Origin: Lysobacter sp. yr284
Lineage (GTDB): Bacteria; Pseudomonadota; Gammaproteobacteria; Xanthomonadales; Xanthomonadaceae
DNA length: 57,937 nt
Reading direction: 5' to 3'
NCBI RefSeq assembly: GCF_900107375.1
Contig: NZ_FNPT01000028.1
Location: forward strand, 1-57,937
Shown here: positions 7,080 to 16,246 of the stretch, in pieces
How positions within the stretch are numbered: position 1 is the first letter of the stretch
Layout of the letters: every line of letters begins with the position of its first letter
Notes under the pieces: model-generated
Databases searched by the model: none
The model's input: the letters and a program-made list of their open reading frames with translations, nothing else
Told to the model about the DNA's origin: nothing
Program-made: the position numbers and the translations under genes

Positions 7080-9676
7080 CCGAGCACCTCCTCGACCGGC
7101 AGCGCGCGCAGGTTGTAGCTGTTGGCCATGGCCATGCCGTAGGCGCCGGCGTCGGCGACCAGGATCGTGTCGCCTTCCTCGGTCGCCCTGGGCAGCAGGC
7201 GCGCGCGGCCGAGCACGTCGCTGCTCTCGCACACCGGGCCGACCACGTCGAAGGCGGCGGTGTCGGTATCGTCGGAGCGGCCGAGGTTGTGGATGCCGTG
7301 GTAGGCCTCGTACATCGCCGGGCGCATCAGCGCGTTCATGCCGGCGTCGCAGCCGATCCGGCGCACCCCGTCCTTCTCCACCACCTGGGTGACCGACAGC
7401 AGCAGCACGCCGCTCTCGGCGACCAGGTAGCGGCCCGGCTCGACGATCAGGCCATAGCGCGGATACGCGGCCTTGATCTCGTCCAGGCCGGCGCGCCAGG
7501 CGTTGAGGTCGAACTCGCGCGCTTCCGGCGTATACGCCACCGGCAGGCCGCCGCCGATGTCGATGGTCTCGATCGTGCCGACGCTGTCGGCCAGCCCGGC
7601 CAGGCTGGCGTAGACGCCGCGCCAGTGCTGCGGATCGTCGATGCCGCTGCCCAGATGCGCGTGCAGGCCGCTGATGCGCGCGCCGAGCTTGCGCGCCTCG
7701 TCGACGAAGGCGTCGAAGCGCGCCAGCGGCAGGCCGAACTTGGCCGCGACGCCGCCGGTGCGGACTTTCTCGTGGTGGCCTTCGCCGTGGCCCAGGTCCA
7801 GGCGCAGCCACAGGGTGCGGCCGCGGAACGTCTCGGGCCAGCGCTTGAGCGCCTCGACGTTGTCGAGGGTGACGATCACTCCGCGCTTGAGCGCCGCCTC
7901 GTACTCGTGGCGCGGGGCGAAGCTCGGGGTGAACAGCACCCGCTCGGGCGCCATGTGCGGGATCGCCTGGAATACCCGCTCGATCTCGGCCAGCGACACG
8001 CATTCCAGGCCGAAGCCTTCGCCGACGATCGCGCGCAGCACCGCCGGGTGCGAGTTGGCCTTCATCGCGTAGAAGCAGCGGTCGACCGCGGCGGTGCCGA
8101 TCAGCGCGCGGGCGCGTTCGCGCACCGTGGCCAGGTCGTAGACGTAGCGCGGGGTGCCGGCGGCGGCCATCGCCAGCAGGCGCGCACGCTGCGCCTGCCA
8201 CCACGGCGCGGCGCGTTGCGGCTTGCCGTCGGCGATCTCGCGCCAGCTCGGGCCGAACACGCTGTCGTCGCGCACCGGCATCGCGCCGCTGCGGATCAGT
8301 TCGTGGTGCAGGTGCGGCAGCAGGCCGTCGGCGTCGGCTTCGTCGATGACGAAAGTCAGGTTCAAGTCGTTGGACGACTGCGAGATCAGGTGCACGCGCT
8401 CGCGCCCGAACGCGGCCCAGATGTCGGACAGCCGGTGCAGCAGCGAGCGCATGCCGCGGCCGACCAGGGTGATCGCCGCGCACGGCGCGATCACCTTGAC
8501 CCGGCATACCTCGGCCAGGTCCGCCGACAGCGCTTCGAGCACGTTGCTGTTGACCAGGTTCTCGCTCGGGTCCAGCGACACGGTGACGTTGGTTTCCGAC
8601 GAGCCGATCAGGTCGATCGACAGACCGTGGCGCTTGAAGCGCTCGAACACGTCGGCGAGGAAGCCGACCTGCTGCCACATGCCGATGCTTTCCATCGACA
8701 CCAGCACGATGCCGTTGCGGCGGCTGATCGCTTTCACGCCCGGCACCGTGGCGGCGCTGGCGTCGATGCGGGTGCCGGGCAGGTCGAAGCGCTCGGTGTC
8801 GAGGATCGCCATCGGCACGCCGGCGTCGCGGCACGGCGCGATCGAGCGCGGGTGCAGGACCTTGGCGCCGGTGGTAGCGATTTCCTGCGCCTCGGCGTAG
8901 TCCAGCCGCGCCAGCAGGCGCGCCTCGGGGACTTCGCGCGGGTTGGCGCTGAACATGCCGGGCACGTCGGTCCAGATTTCGACCCGCTGCGCCTTCAGCA
9001 GCGCGCCGAAGTAGGCGGCGGAGGTGTCGGAACCACCGCGGCCGAGGATCGCGGTGCCGCCGTCGCCGTGGCGGGCGATGAAGCCCTGGGTCAACAGCAT
9101 TTGCGTCGGCTGCGCGCTGAAGCGCTCGAGGAAGCCCGGCTCGGCGTGGTGGCGGCAGTTCACCGACAGGCGCTGCGCCCACTCGCTGGCGTTAGGCAGC
9201 GAGACCGCGTCGAGCCACTCGCGCGCGTCGCACCAACCGAAGTCCAGGCCCTGCGAGCGCAGGTAGGCCGCGCCCAGGGTCGACGACAGCAGCTCGCCCT
9301 GGCCCAGCACTTCGGCCTGCCAGTCCAGCGCGCGGCGGGCCGCGCGCGGATCGGTTTCCAGCGCAACCAACCTCGCCAGGCGCTCGCCGAGCACGCGGTC
9401 GGGATCCAGGCCGAGTTCGGCGCAGAACGTGCGGTGGCGCTCGACCAATCCGGCGAAGCGCGCGGCCAGGCCGCCGTCGTCGCCGGCCGGCGCGTAGGCG
9501 ATGGCCTGCAACTCGTTGGTGACGCCCGACAGCGCGGAGACCACCACCAGCACGCGGCGGCCGTCTTCGCGCAGACGTTTCCCAGCCAGGCGTCCGATCG
9601 TGTCCCAACGGTTGCGGCGGGATACCGAAGTACCGCCGAACTTGAGCACCACCCAGCCTGTCTGTTGCGTCTCCAC
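7076..9676 (-). CDS. lysAC: Bifunctional aspartate kinase / diaminopimelate decarboxylase
   Basis: This is a fusion of about 866 residues. The N-terminal half is aspartokinase (KFGGTS near residue 12, then ACT-type regulatory sequence), which makes aspartyl phosphate at the head of the lysine/threonine/methionine family. The C-terminal half is a PLP-dependent meso-DAP decarboxylase, with Lys539 in YAMKAN as the likely Schiff-base residue, then HLGSG, DIGGGLP and EPGRY motifs. Such fusions are known in Xanthomonadaceae. The GTG at 9676 has a GAGGA ribosome binding site and is followed at once by the kinase domain; a GTG at 9700 is possible. Having the first and last enzymes in one chain suggests tight control of the DAP pool, which also feeds cell-wall synthesis with the downstream murL-murD2. 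Confidence 0.93.
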   Translation of the reverse strand: METQQTGWVVLKFGGTSVSRRNRWDTIGRLAGKRLREDGRRVLVVVSALSGVTNELQAIAYAPAGDDGGLAARFAGLVERHRTFCAELGLDPDRVLGERLARLVALETDPRAARRALDWQAEVLGQGELLSSTLGAAYLRSQGLDFGWCDAREWLDAVSLPNASEWAQRLSVNCRHHAEPGFLERFSAQPTQMLLTQGFIARHGDGGTAILGRGGSDTSAAYFGALLKAQRVEIWTDVPGMFSANPREVPEARLLARLDYAEAQEIATTGAKVLHPRSIAPCRDAGVPMAILDTERFDLPGTRIDASAATVPGVKAISRRNGIVLVSMESIGMWQQVGFLADVFERFKRHGLSIDLIGSSETNVTVSLDPSENLVNSNVLEALSADLAEVCRVKVIAPCAAITLVGRGMRSLLHRLSDIWAAFGRERVHLISQSSNDLNLTFVIDEADADGLLPHLHHELIRSGAMPVRDDSVFGPSWREIADGKPQRAAPWWQAQRARLLAMAAAGTPRYVYDLATVRERARALIGTAAVDRCFYAMKANSHPAVLRAIVGEGFGLECVSLAEIERVFQAIPHMAPERVLFTPSFAPRHEYEAALKRGVIVTLDNVEALKRWPETFRGRTLWLRLDLGHGEGHHEKVRTGGVAAKFGLPLARFDAFVDEARKLGARISGLHAHLGSGIDDPQHWRGVYASLAGLADSVGTIETIDIGGGLPVAYTPEAREFDLNAWRAGLDEIKAAYPRYGLIVEPGRYLVAESGVLLLSVTQVVEKDGVRRIGCDAGMNALMRPAMYEAYHGIHNLGRSDDTDTAAFDVVGPVCESSDVLGRARLLPRATEEGDTILVADAGAYGMAMANSYNLRALPVEEVLG

Positions 9677-10013
9677 GTCTTCCTCGGTCGTCGATTCCAC
9701 TTGATGGGCCCGGCACGCGGCCGGGGCAGGTCGATCCGCCCGCAGCGGCCGATGAACGGGCGCGGCGGGATTCCACACTTGCGGGTCTGGCGTGCCTAGA
9801 ATTACGCGCCTTGCAGCCGGCGCCCGTGTCGCATCAGCGCCGGCCCGGCAGCCGGGCACGAACCCGCGATTCTAGTCCAACCCGACCGTCGCCGAACGCC
9901 CGGCCCGCAAGTCTTTCGCCACGCTGTCGAAACGCACGCTGCCCCGCCGCTCCTCCCGCCCTGGCCCCGCCCTTGTACGCCACCTGCACGGGCCTTACGG
10001 AACTCCCCTGGAA
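9677..10013. other. Divergent intergenic region lysAC/phzF-like
   Basis: This GC-rich interval of 337 bp lies between divergent genes. An AT-richer spot near 9795-9807 could hold a promoter, but no convincing -35/-10 pair was found on either strand. No gene is supported here. Confidence 0.4.
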
Positions 10014-10895
10014 ATGACGCAACGCCGCTATCTGCAACTGGACGTCTTCGCCGACCGCCCCGGCGCCGGCAATCCGCTGGCCGTGGTCCTGGACGCCGAA
10101 GGCCTCGACGATGCCGCCATGCAGGCCATCGCCCGCTGGACCCGGCTGCCGGAGACCACCTTCGTGTTCGCCCCGACCCAACCCGGCGCCAGCTACCGCA
10201 TCCGCATGTTCAGCCCGCGCCGCGAAGTGCCCTTCGCCGGCCACCCCAGCGTCGGCACCGCCTGCGTGGTGCTGGAGGCCGGCCTGGCCGCGCCGGTCGA
10301 CGGCGTGCTGGTGCAGGAAGGCGTGGCCGGCTTGCTGCCGCTGGCGGTGTCCGGCGAAGGCGACGCGCGCACGATCGCGGTGCGCACGCCGCGCGCGCGC
10401 GTGGTCGAGACCGCCCGCGCCGACGATCCGCGCCTGAGCGCGGCTTTGCGCGATCTGCCGCTGGGCGCGCTGCCGCCGGCGCTGATGGACGGCGGCCGCC
10501 GCTGGTGGCTGGCCGAACTGCGCGACGAAGCCGCGCTGCGCGCCGCCCAACCGGATTGGGCGGCGATCGGCAGTTTGGCCGAAAGCACCGAAACGATGGG
10601 CCTGTGCGCGTTCGCGCGCGCCGATGCGGGCCAGGACTACGACCTGGTGGTGCGCGCCTTCGTCGGCGCGCCGGCGCAGTTCGAGGACGCCGCCTCCGGC
10701 GCCGCCAACGCCACCCTGGCCGCCTGGCTCAAGCACAACGACGCCCTGCCCGGCCGCGACGGCCGCTACACCGTCAGCCAGGGCCGCGAAGTCGGCTTCG
10801 ACGCGCGCCTGCAGTTGCGCGTGGACGCCGACGGCGAGGTCTGGTCGGGCGGGCGGGTCAGCAACGTGGTGCGCGGGCAGATCGACTGGCGTTGA
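10014..10895 (+). CDS. PhzF family isomerase/epimerase-like protein
   Basis: The protein has 293 residues, the usual length for the PhzF/YddE family (DAP-epimerase fold, two similar halves). The N-terminus reads LDVFADRPGAGNPLAVV, and Glu47 in LPETTF matches the acid/base residue of PhzF; the conserved FAGHP motif follows near residue 80. True PhzF isomerises dihydro-hydroxyanthranilate in phenazine synthesis, but no phenazine genes are near, so the substrate is unknown. The start at 10014 is the first ATG before the conserved N-terminus. The gene stands alone and is convergent with the symporter gene. Confidence 0.85.
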   Translation: MTQRRYLQLDVFADRPGAGNPLAVVLDAEGLDDAAMQAIARWTRLPETTFVFAPTQPGASYRIRMFSPRREVPFAGHPSVGTACVVLEAGLAAPVDGVLVQEGVAGLLPLAVSGEGDARTIAVRTPRARVVETARADDPRLSAALRDLPLGALPPALMDGGRRWWLAELRDEAALRAAQPDWAAIGSLAESTETMGLCAFARADAGQDYDLVVRAFVGAPAQFEDAASGAANATLAAWLKHNDALPGRDGRYTVSQGREVGFDARLQLRVDADGEVWSGGRVSNVVRGQIDWR

Positions 10896-11042
10896 GCGCA
10901 CTGCGCGACGGGCGGCGCGGACATGCGCCGCCCGCTTGCGACGGCCGCGTATCGACCGGGCGCGCCGCGCAGGCGCGCATCCCGACCGTGCGCATCGAAG
11001 CGGCCCGCGCTGCATAACCCACGCCGCGATCGCGGATTTCGC

Positions 11043-11933
11043 TCAAGCGCCTTCGGCCCGCGCCACCGCGCGCCGCCCCAGCCACGCCGCGACGAACGCA
11101 GGCAGGTACATCAGCAGGCCATACACCGCCGCCGGCACCGCGATCGCCGGCGACTGCAGCAGGGTCAGCGCGATCACGATCGCCAGGGTGCTGTTCTGCA
11201 CGCCCACTTCCATGCCGACGGTGATCGCATCGCGCAGGCCGAGCCGGGCGAGCCGGCCGAGCAGGAAGCCGCCGCCGATCGCCGCCGCGCCCATCGCCAG
11301 CGCCGCCGGGCCGAGTTCGCCCAGGCTGCGCGCCAGCACGTCGCGCTGGGTGATGCAGATCGCCACGATCAACACCAGCAGCAAGCCGAGCGCGAAGCGG
11401 CTGACCCACGGTTCCACCCGCAGCGCGAACGCCGGCGCGAACCGGCGCAGGGCCATGCCGGACAGTACCGGCGCCAGCACCAGCGCGGCCAGGTGCAGCA
11501 CGGTCTGGCCGAACGGCAGGCGGATGCCGCGGGTCTCGCCGCCGAACCAGTGCAGCGCCAGGTCGACCAGCAACGGCACGCTGAGGAAGGTCGCCAGCGC
11601 GCTGATCACGGTCAAGGTCACCGCCAGGGCGACGTTGCCGCGGGCCAGGTAGGTCAGCGCGTTGGAGCTGCTGCCGCTGGGGCAGGCGGCGACCAGCACG
11701 AAGCCGACCGCGAACTCCACCGCGCCGGGCCCGCCGGCGCGGACCACCAGCCAGGCCGTGGCGAAGCCGAGCAACGGCAGCAGCAGGTAATGGCCGACCA
11801 GGCCGACCGCGACCGGCCGCGGCCGCCGCAGGATCTGGCGGAAGTCCTCGCCGCGCAGGGTCAGGCCGATGCCGCACATGATGATGGCGATCGCCAGCGG
11901 CAGGCCGATCTTGAGCAGTACGCTGTCCTGCAC
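11043..11933 (-). CDS. Bile acid:sodium symporter family (BASS) membrane transporter
   Basis: This is a 296-residue inner-membrane protein with about nine or ten hydrophobic segments, beginning with KIGLPLAIAIIMCGIGL. The motifs CPSGSSSNALTYLARGN and GMEVGVQNSTLAI match the two crossover regions that bind sodium in the BASS fold. The GTG start at 11933 follows an AAGGAG ribosome binding site with six bases spacing. The substrate is uncertain; bacterial members move organic anions such as pantoate or 2-oxo acids. It is transcribed divergently from the Crp/Fnr gene, which may regulate it. Confidence 0.85.
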   Translation of the reverse strand: MQDSVLLKIGLPLAIAIIMCGIGLTLRGEDFRQILRRPRPVAVGLVGHYLLLPLLGFATAWLVVRAGGPGAVEFAVGFVLVAACPSGSSSNALTYLARGNVALAVTLTVISALATFLSVPLLVDLALHWFGGETRGIRLPFGQTVLHLAALVLAPVLSGMALRRFAPAFALRVEPWVSRFALGLLLVLIVAICITQRDVLARSLGELGPAALAMGAAAIGGGFLLGRLARLGLRDAITVGMEVGVQNSTLAIVIALTLLQSPAIAVPAAVYGLLMYLPAFVAAWLGRRAVARAEGA

Positions 11934-12252
11934 GGAGCTCTCCTTGTTGGGTGGCGCGGACGCGGTCCGCAGAAGCGGGCCGGCGCGTCCTCGTTGGCCA
12001 CGGTGCGGTCCGGCGTGGCGCGATTGTGTGCGGCGCGCCGCGGTTCCAGCCGGCCGCAACCGCCGGGGCGGGCCGGATCGACTCGCGCCGTTGCGGCCCA
12101 GCGGTTCGAACCGCCCGATCCGCCGACCTCGCGTCGATCCCGCTCGATCCTAGCCGCTGCCGCGTGGCCGCGCCCGAACGAGCGGACACCGGCCGCGGCC
12201 TGCGCCACAATCGCCCGAACCCGCCCGCCGCCGCAGACGCCGCCCTATCCGC
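11934..12252. other. Divergent promoter region, symporter and Crp/Fnr genes
   Basis: This 319 bp GC-rich spacer must hold the promoters of both flanking genes. I saw no clear -10/-35 pair and no clear FNR/CRP palindrome. Confidence 0.35.
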
Positions 12253-12957
12253 ATGACCGAGCCCGCCGCCCTGCCCGCCGATCCCTGGCTGCGCGACCTC
12301 TCGCCCGAGTTGGTCGCGCACCTGCAGGCGATGTCGGTGCGCCGGCGCCTGCGCGACGGCGAGCTGCTGTACGCGCGCGGCGACGCGGCCGAGGGGCTGT
12401 ACGGCGTGGTGTCCGGGCGCATCCGCCTGAGCGTGCCGACCGCGGGCGGACGCGAGATGCTGATCGTGCAGTTCGAGCCCGGCAGTTGGTTCGGCGAGGT
12501 GTCGATGTTCGACGGCGAACCGCGGCCGCAGGACGCGCGCGCGGTCGGCGACAGCGAGATCCTGCTGCTGCCGCGCACCCGCTTCCTGGCGCTGCTGGAG
12601 CAGCACCCGGAGTTGTACCGCGGCTTCACCCGGCTGCTGTGCCGCAAGCTGCGCACGGCGCTGGACTACGTCGAGGACGCGCTGACCCTGCCGCTGGCCG
12701 CGCGCCTGGGCAAGCGCCTGCTGGAACTGGCGCGGGTGTACGGGGTCGAGCGCGAGGAAGGCCGCCTGATCGACCTGCCGCTGCCGCAGGACGACCTCGC
12801 CAACATGCTCGGCGCGACCCGCCAGAGCGTGAGCAAGCAGCTCAAGGCCTGGGAGCAGCGCGGCTGGATCGCGCTGCGCTACCGGCACGTGGTGGTGCGC
12901 GATGCGCCGGCGCTGGAACGCGCGCTGGCGCAGGACGCGGCACGCGACGCGCGCTGA
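12253..12957 (+). CDS. Crp/Fnr family transcriptional regulator
   Basis: The 234-residue protein has an N-terminal cyclic-nucleotide-binding fold (LYGVVSGRIRLSV and PGSWFGEVSMFDGEPR, about residues 15-135) and a C-terminal winged helix (LPQDDLANMLGATRQSVSKQL, about 178-198) typical of the family. No cysteine set for an Fnr-type FeS cluster is present, so oxygen sensing is unlikely. Whether it binds cAMP or another ligand is unclear, although the phosphate-binding-cassette region partly fits the family. Candidate targets are its own gene and the divergent symporter. Confidence 0.85.
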   Translation: MTEPAALPADPWLRDLSPELVAHLQAMSVRRRLRDGELLYARGDAAEGLYGVVSGRIRLSVPTAGGREMLIVQFEPGSWFGEVSMFDGEPRPQDARAVGDSEILLLPRTRFLALLEQHPELYRGFTRLLCRKLRTALDYVEDALTLPLAARLGKRLLELARVYGVEREEGRLIDLPLPQDDLANMLGATRQSVSKQLKAWEQRGWIALRYRHVVVRDAPALERALAQDAARDAR

Positions 12958-12987
12958 GCGGCGCGGCGCATCGCTTGCGCCGGCGGT

Positions 12988-13371
12988 TTAGCTCGACGCC
13001 GGCAGGTCGACGACGGCTTCGACCCGGTGTCCGTCGGGATCGATCAGGAAACACGCGTAGTAGTGCGGCCCGTAGTCCGGGCGCGGGCCGGGCGCGCCGT
13101 TGTCGCGGCCGCCGCCGGCGAGCCCGTCGCGGTGGAACGCATCCACTGCGGCGCGCGAGGCGGCGGCGAAAGCGAGATGGGAACCGTCGCCGGGCGCGGC
13201 GGCGGCGGGCGTGAGGTTCAACAACAGCAGATCCTGGTTGTCGATGAGCCCGTAGCCGATGGATTCGTCGCCGTCGAACACCCGGCGGTAGCCGAGCGCG
13301 CCGAGAACCGCATCGTAGAACGCGCCGGCGCGGGCGAGATCGCGCACGCCGAGGGAGAGGTGATGGAACAT
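12988..13371 (-). CDS. VOC (glyoxalase/bleomycin-resistance) family protein
   Basis: The 127-residue protein starts MFHHLSLGVRDLARAGAFYDAVLGALGYRRV and ends with the DPDGHRVEAVVD signature of the vicinal-oxygen-chelate fold, here one betaalphabetabetabeta pair. Metal ligands are probably His in HHLSLGV and Glu in VEAVVD. The ATG at 13371 begins the domain; an in-frame codon at 13386 would add five residues. The function is unknown; members include glutathione transferases and dioxygenase-like proteins. It is convergent with the Crp/Fnr gene. Confidence 0.8.
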   Translation of the reverse strand: MFHHLSLGVRDLARAGAFYDAVLGALGYRRVFDGDESIGYGLIDNQDLLLLNLTPAAAAPGDGSHLAFAAASRAAVDAFHRDGLAGGGRDNGAPGPRPDYGPHYYACFLIDPDGHRVEAVVDLPASS

Positions 13372-13419
13372 GGATTCGCCGCGCACGAGTGAGACCGGCG
13401 CAGCTTAGCAGCCGCCCCG

Positions 13420-13516
13420 TGTAGGAGCGGCGCGAGCCGCGACCGCGACAACGCAACTGCGCCGAAACCTTCGCAGTCGTCGCGTTGTCGCGGTCGCGGC
13501 TCGCGCCGCTCCTACA
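13420..13516. repeat. REP-A palindromic repeat
   Basis: Inverted arms of about 34 bp (13420-13453 and 13483-13516) share the GTAGGAGCGGC core with the copy at 2980-3080. The element lies between the VOC gene start and the 3' end of the TonB-receptor gene. Confidence 0.85.
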
Positions 13517-13561
13517 GTCGGGCCTCGCGGCCGCCGGAACGGTCCGGCGGCCGCACGATCC

Positions 13562-15907
13562 TCAGAAGCGCGCGTCGAGGGTCAGGAACAACTGCCGCGG
13601 CGCGTTGGCGTGGAAGGCGTAGGTCTTGCCCTGCGGGTCGGACGCGCTGAACGCGGTCAGGTTGCTCGCGGTGCGCTTGTCGGTGAGGTTGCTGGCGTTG
13701 AGCGAGACCGACCACTGCCGCAGCGGGCCCATCGCATCGAAGGTGTAGCGCACGGCCGCGTCGAAGGTGGTGTAGCCGCCGAAGCCGTTGTCGTTGAGAT
13801 AGGTGTAGTAGCGCTTGCCGGTGTACTTGCCGCTGACGCTGGCCAGCCACGGGCCGCGGCTGTAGCTGACTTCGCTGGAGAACATGGTGTCGGGCACGTC
13901 GACCACGCGCTTGCCGCTGGTCGGCACGGTCTTGCCGCCGTCGACGTAGTTGTCCTCGTAGGTCGACTTGTTCCACGACAGCGCGTTGTACCACTGCAGC
14001 CCGTCGAGCGGCTTCCAGATGAAGACCAGCTCGCTGCCGTAGCTGTCGACCGAACCGACGTTGAAGAACTTGGTGATGCACTCCGGACGGGTGCCGGCTT
14101 CGATGCTCGAGCACGGGTTCAGCGAGAGCAGGCGGTTGTCGAAGCGCACCTTGTATACGCTGAGCGAGGCCTGGTAGGTCTCGCCGACCTGGCGATAACC
14201 GGCCTCCAGGGTCTGCGACTCTTCCGGCTTGAGGTCGGCCTTCTGCGCGTCGAACGCGGCCTGGCCGATCGCCAGCGGGCCGCCGGCGCCGCCGCCGACG
14301 AACGCGGCGACGTTCTCGGTATAGGCGGCGAACAGTTCGCGGCCTTCGCCGAGCTTGTAGCCCACGCCCAGCTGCGGCAGGAAGCTGTCCTTGGTCTCCA
14401 GGCGGCCGCTCGCGTTGGGCACTTCCATCATCTTCGACGGGACCTGGGTCGCGCGCATGTCGACCTGGGTGCTCTTGGCGCCGACGTCCACGGTCAGGCG
14501 GCCGTCGAGCAGGCTCATGGTGTCCTGCAGGTAGGCCTGGCGGGTGTTGATGCGGTACTTCTGGAAGAACAGGCGGCGGTCGGGATCGTTGAGGAAGCGG
14601 TCGTCGTCGATCGGCCCTTCGATGAAGTAGAAGTTGCGCTGCACGTCGTGGTGGTTGCTCTCGTACCAGAACCCGCCCTGGATGCGGTGGATGCCGACTT
14701 CCCAATCCAACGAGGCCATCGCGCCGTAGCGGTTGATGCCGTAGTTGGTGCTGCGGATCGAGATCGGGATTTCCTTGGCCGTGTTCGGGTACGACCAGTT
14801 GCCCGGCGACCACCAATGGCCCTGGCCGCGGTCGTCGTGGTAATAGGTCTGCGCGTTCAGGCGCAGGCCTTCGCCGAGGTTGAACTCGCCGGCCAGCGCG
14901 GCCAGGCGGTCGGTGCGCAGCGCGCGGCTGGCGTAGTAGGCGTCGTCGATGGTCGCCGCCGGCGATTCGAACTTGCAGCGGCGGTCGCCGGCCTTGTTCG
15001 CCGGCCACGGCTTGGGCGCGCAATAGGCGGCGTTGAGCGCGCGCTGCCAGTCGGGCTTGTACAGGTTCCAGTCCCAATCCGCGCCGCGCGCGAGCAACGC
15101 CTTGGACAGATACGCGTAGTTGGCCTGGCTGGTTTCGGCGCTGGAGACGAACGCGCTGAGGCGGTTGCCGTCGCCGAAGTTGTACACGGCCTTGAGGTTG
15201 ACCTGGCTCTGGTCCTGGTTGTCGTGCGGGCGCGACCACATGTCGGCGCTGAGCAACGAGCCGGACAGGTACATCGAGAAGCCGCCGTGCTCGCCGGTGT
15301 CCAGGCGCGCGTAGGTGCGGCGGGTGCTGTCGCTGCCGAAGGTCTGGGCCACGCGCAGGCCGAATTCGGCCTCCGGGTCGGCCGAGAAATACTGCAAGGT
15401 GCCGCCGAGGTTGCTGGTCGAGGCGGTGCCGAGCGAGCCGATGCCCGCGGCCAGTTCGGCGCCGGCGAGGTTCTCGCCGATCAGCGCGCGGCTGATGCCC
15501 AGGCCGTTGTAGTTGCCGTAGCTGTTGTCGCCCAGCGGGATGCCGTCGAGGGTGTAGCCGAGCAGGCGCTGGTTGAAGCCGCGCAGGCTGATGGTCTGCG
15601 ATTCCTCGTTGGCGCCGTAGGCGTCGTTGGACTGCACCGAGATGCCCGGCAGCTTGTTGAGGATCTTCTGCGGGCTGGTGCCGGCGACGGTCTTCTCGAT
15701 GTCGGCCAGCTTGACCCGCTGCACCTGGCGGGTTTCGCCCAGGCCGATGACCGAGACCGCGTCGAGGGTGGTGGCGTCGCGGGCCTCGCCGGCGGCCGCG
15801 GCGTCGGCGCCGTTGGCGGCGGCGTCGGCGGCATGAACGGGCGCGGCGGCCAGGGCGGCGGCGATCGCCAGCGCGAGCGCGGCGAAGGTGCAGGGGTACG
15901 GCTTCAT
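13562..15907 (-). CDS. TonB-dependent outer-membrane receptor
   Basis: The protein of 781 residues has a signal peptide ending APVHA, a plug domain (residues about 50-180, with ISLRGFNQRLLGYTLDG and GNYNGLGISRALIG), and a C-terminal 22-strand barrel ending in the expected aromatic pattern LFLTLDARF. It would bring a substrate across the outer membrane using TonB energy. A GGAG sits before the ATG at 15907, and the ATG 48 bp upstream is less likely because the signal peptide begins at MKPYP. It is divergent from a dicarboxylate permease gene, so an organic acid or its metal complex is a possible substrate; this is inference. Confidence 0.9.
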   Translation of the reverse strand: MKPYPCTFAALALAIAAALAAAPVHAADAAANGADAAAAGEARDATTLDAVSVIGLGETRQVQRVKLADIEKTVAGTSPQKILNKLPGISVQSNDAYGANEESQTISLRGFNQRLLGYTLDGIPLGDNSYGNYNGLGISRALIGENLAGAELAAGIGSLGTASTSNLGGTLQYFSADPEAEFGLRVAQTFGSDSTRRTYARLDTGEHGGFSMYLSGSLLSADMWSRPHDNQDQSQVNLKAVYNFGDGNRLSAFVSSAETSQANYAYLSKALLARGADWDWNLYKPDWQRALNAAYCAPKPWPANKAGDRRCKFESPAATIDDAYYASRALRTDRLAALAGEFNLGEGLRLNAQTYYHDDRGQGHWWSPGNWSYPNTAKEIPISIRSTNYGINRYGAMASLDWEVGIHRIQGGFWYESNHHDVQRNFYFIEGPIDDDRFLNDPDRRLFFQKYRINTRQAYLQDTMSLLDGRLTVDVGAKSTQVDMRATQVPSKMMEVPNASGRLETKDSFLPQLGVGYKLGEGRELFAAYTENVAAFVGGGAGGPLAIGQAAFDAQKADLKPEESQTLEAGYRQVGETYQASLSVYKVRFDNRLLSLNPCSSIEAGTRPECITKFFNVGSVDSYGSELVFIWKPLDGLQWYNALSWNKSTYEDNYVDGGKTVPTSGKRVVDVPDTMFSSEVSYSRGPWLASVSGKYTGKRYYTYLNDNGFGGYTTFDAAVRYTFDAMGPLRQWSVSLNASNLTDKRTASNLTAFSASDPQGKTYAFHANAPRQLFLTLDARF

Positions 15908-16246
15908 TGCGGATCTCCGGGGGAGCGGGGCAAAAATCCGCGCAAGCATGGGCAATGCAGATGACGCGCTGATGGCGGCCGGGCGCGCGCGCAGGCGCCC
16001 TCGCGCCGGGCTAAGACCAATTGGCTATCCGCCGCCGGGCGCCGCGCGAGGGCGTTTTTGCGGCGCGAATCGACAGTTTCGCGGCAGCGCGGCGTGCCCG
16101 CGCCGGCCCCTAACCCTAAGGTGCTATTGGCCCTCCCCCTGCCGCCGCCCACCATCGGCGCCGGGTCTGGGGACGCCCTTGCGCGCCGTCGCCGATGCGA
16201 CGCACGGACCGCGCTCCCACCCACGATCTTCGCAACAGGAGCCGAT
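15908..16246. other. Divergent regulatory region, TonB receptor and kgtP-like genes
   Basis: This 339 bp spacer contains the palindrome CCAATTGG at 16017-16024 and the AT-richer phrase CTAACCCTAAGGTGCTATTGG near 16111-16131. No clear promoter pair was identified. It is the natural place for a response-regulator site controlling both genes. Confidence 0.35.

Noticed and set aside
9795-9807. Promoter for lysAC or the phzF-like gene
   Set aside because: The AT-rich spot lacks a matching second hexamer on either strand and lies over 100 bp from both starts.
10014-10895. Phenazine biosynthesis locus
   Set aside because: Only a PhzF-like gene is present. No phzA-E or phzG neighbours exist, and the family has many non-phenazine members.
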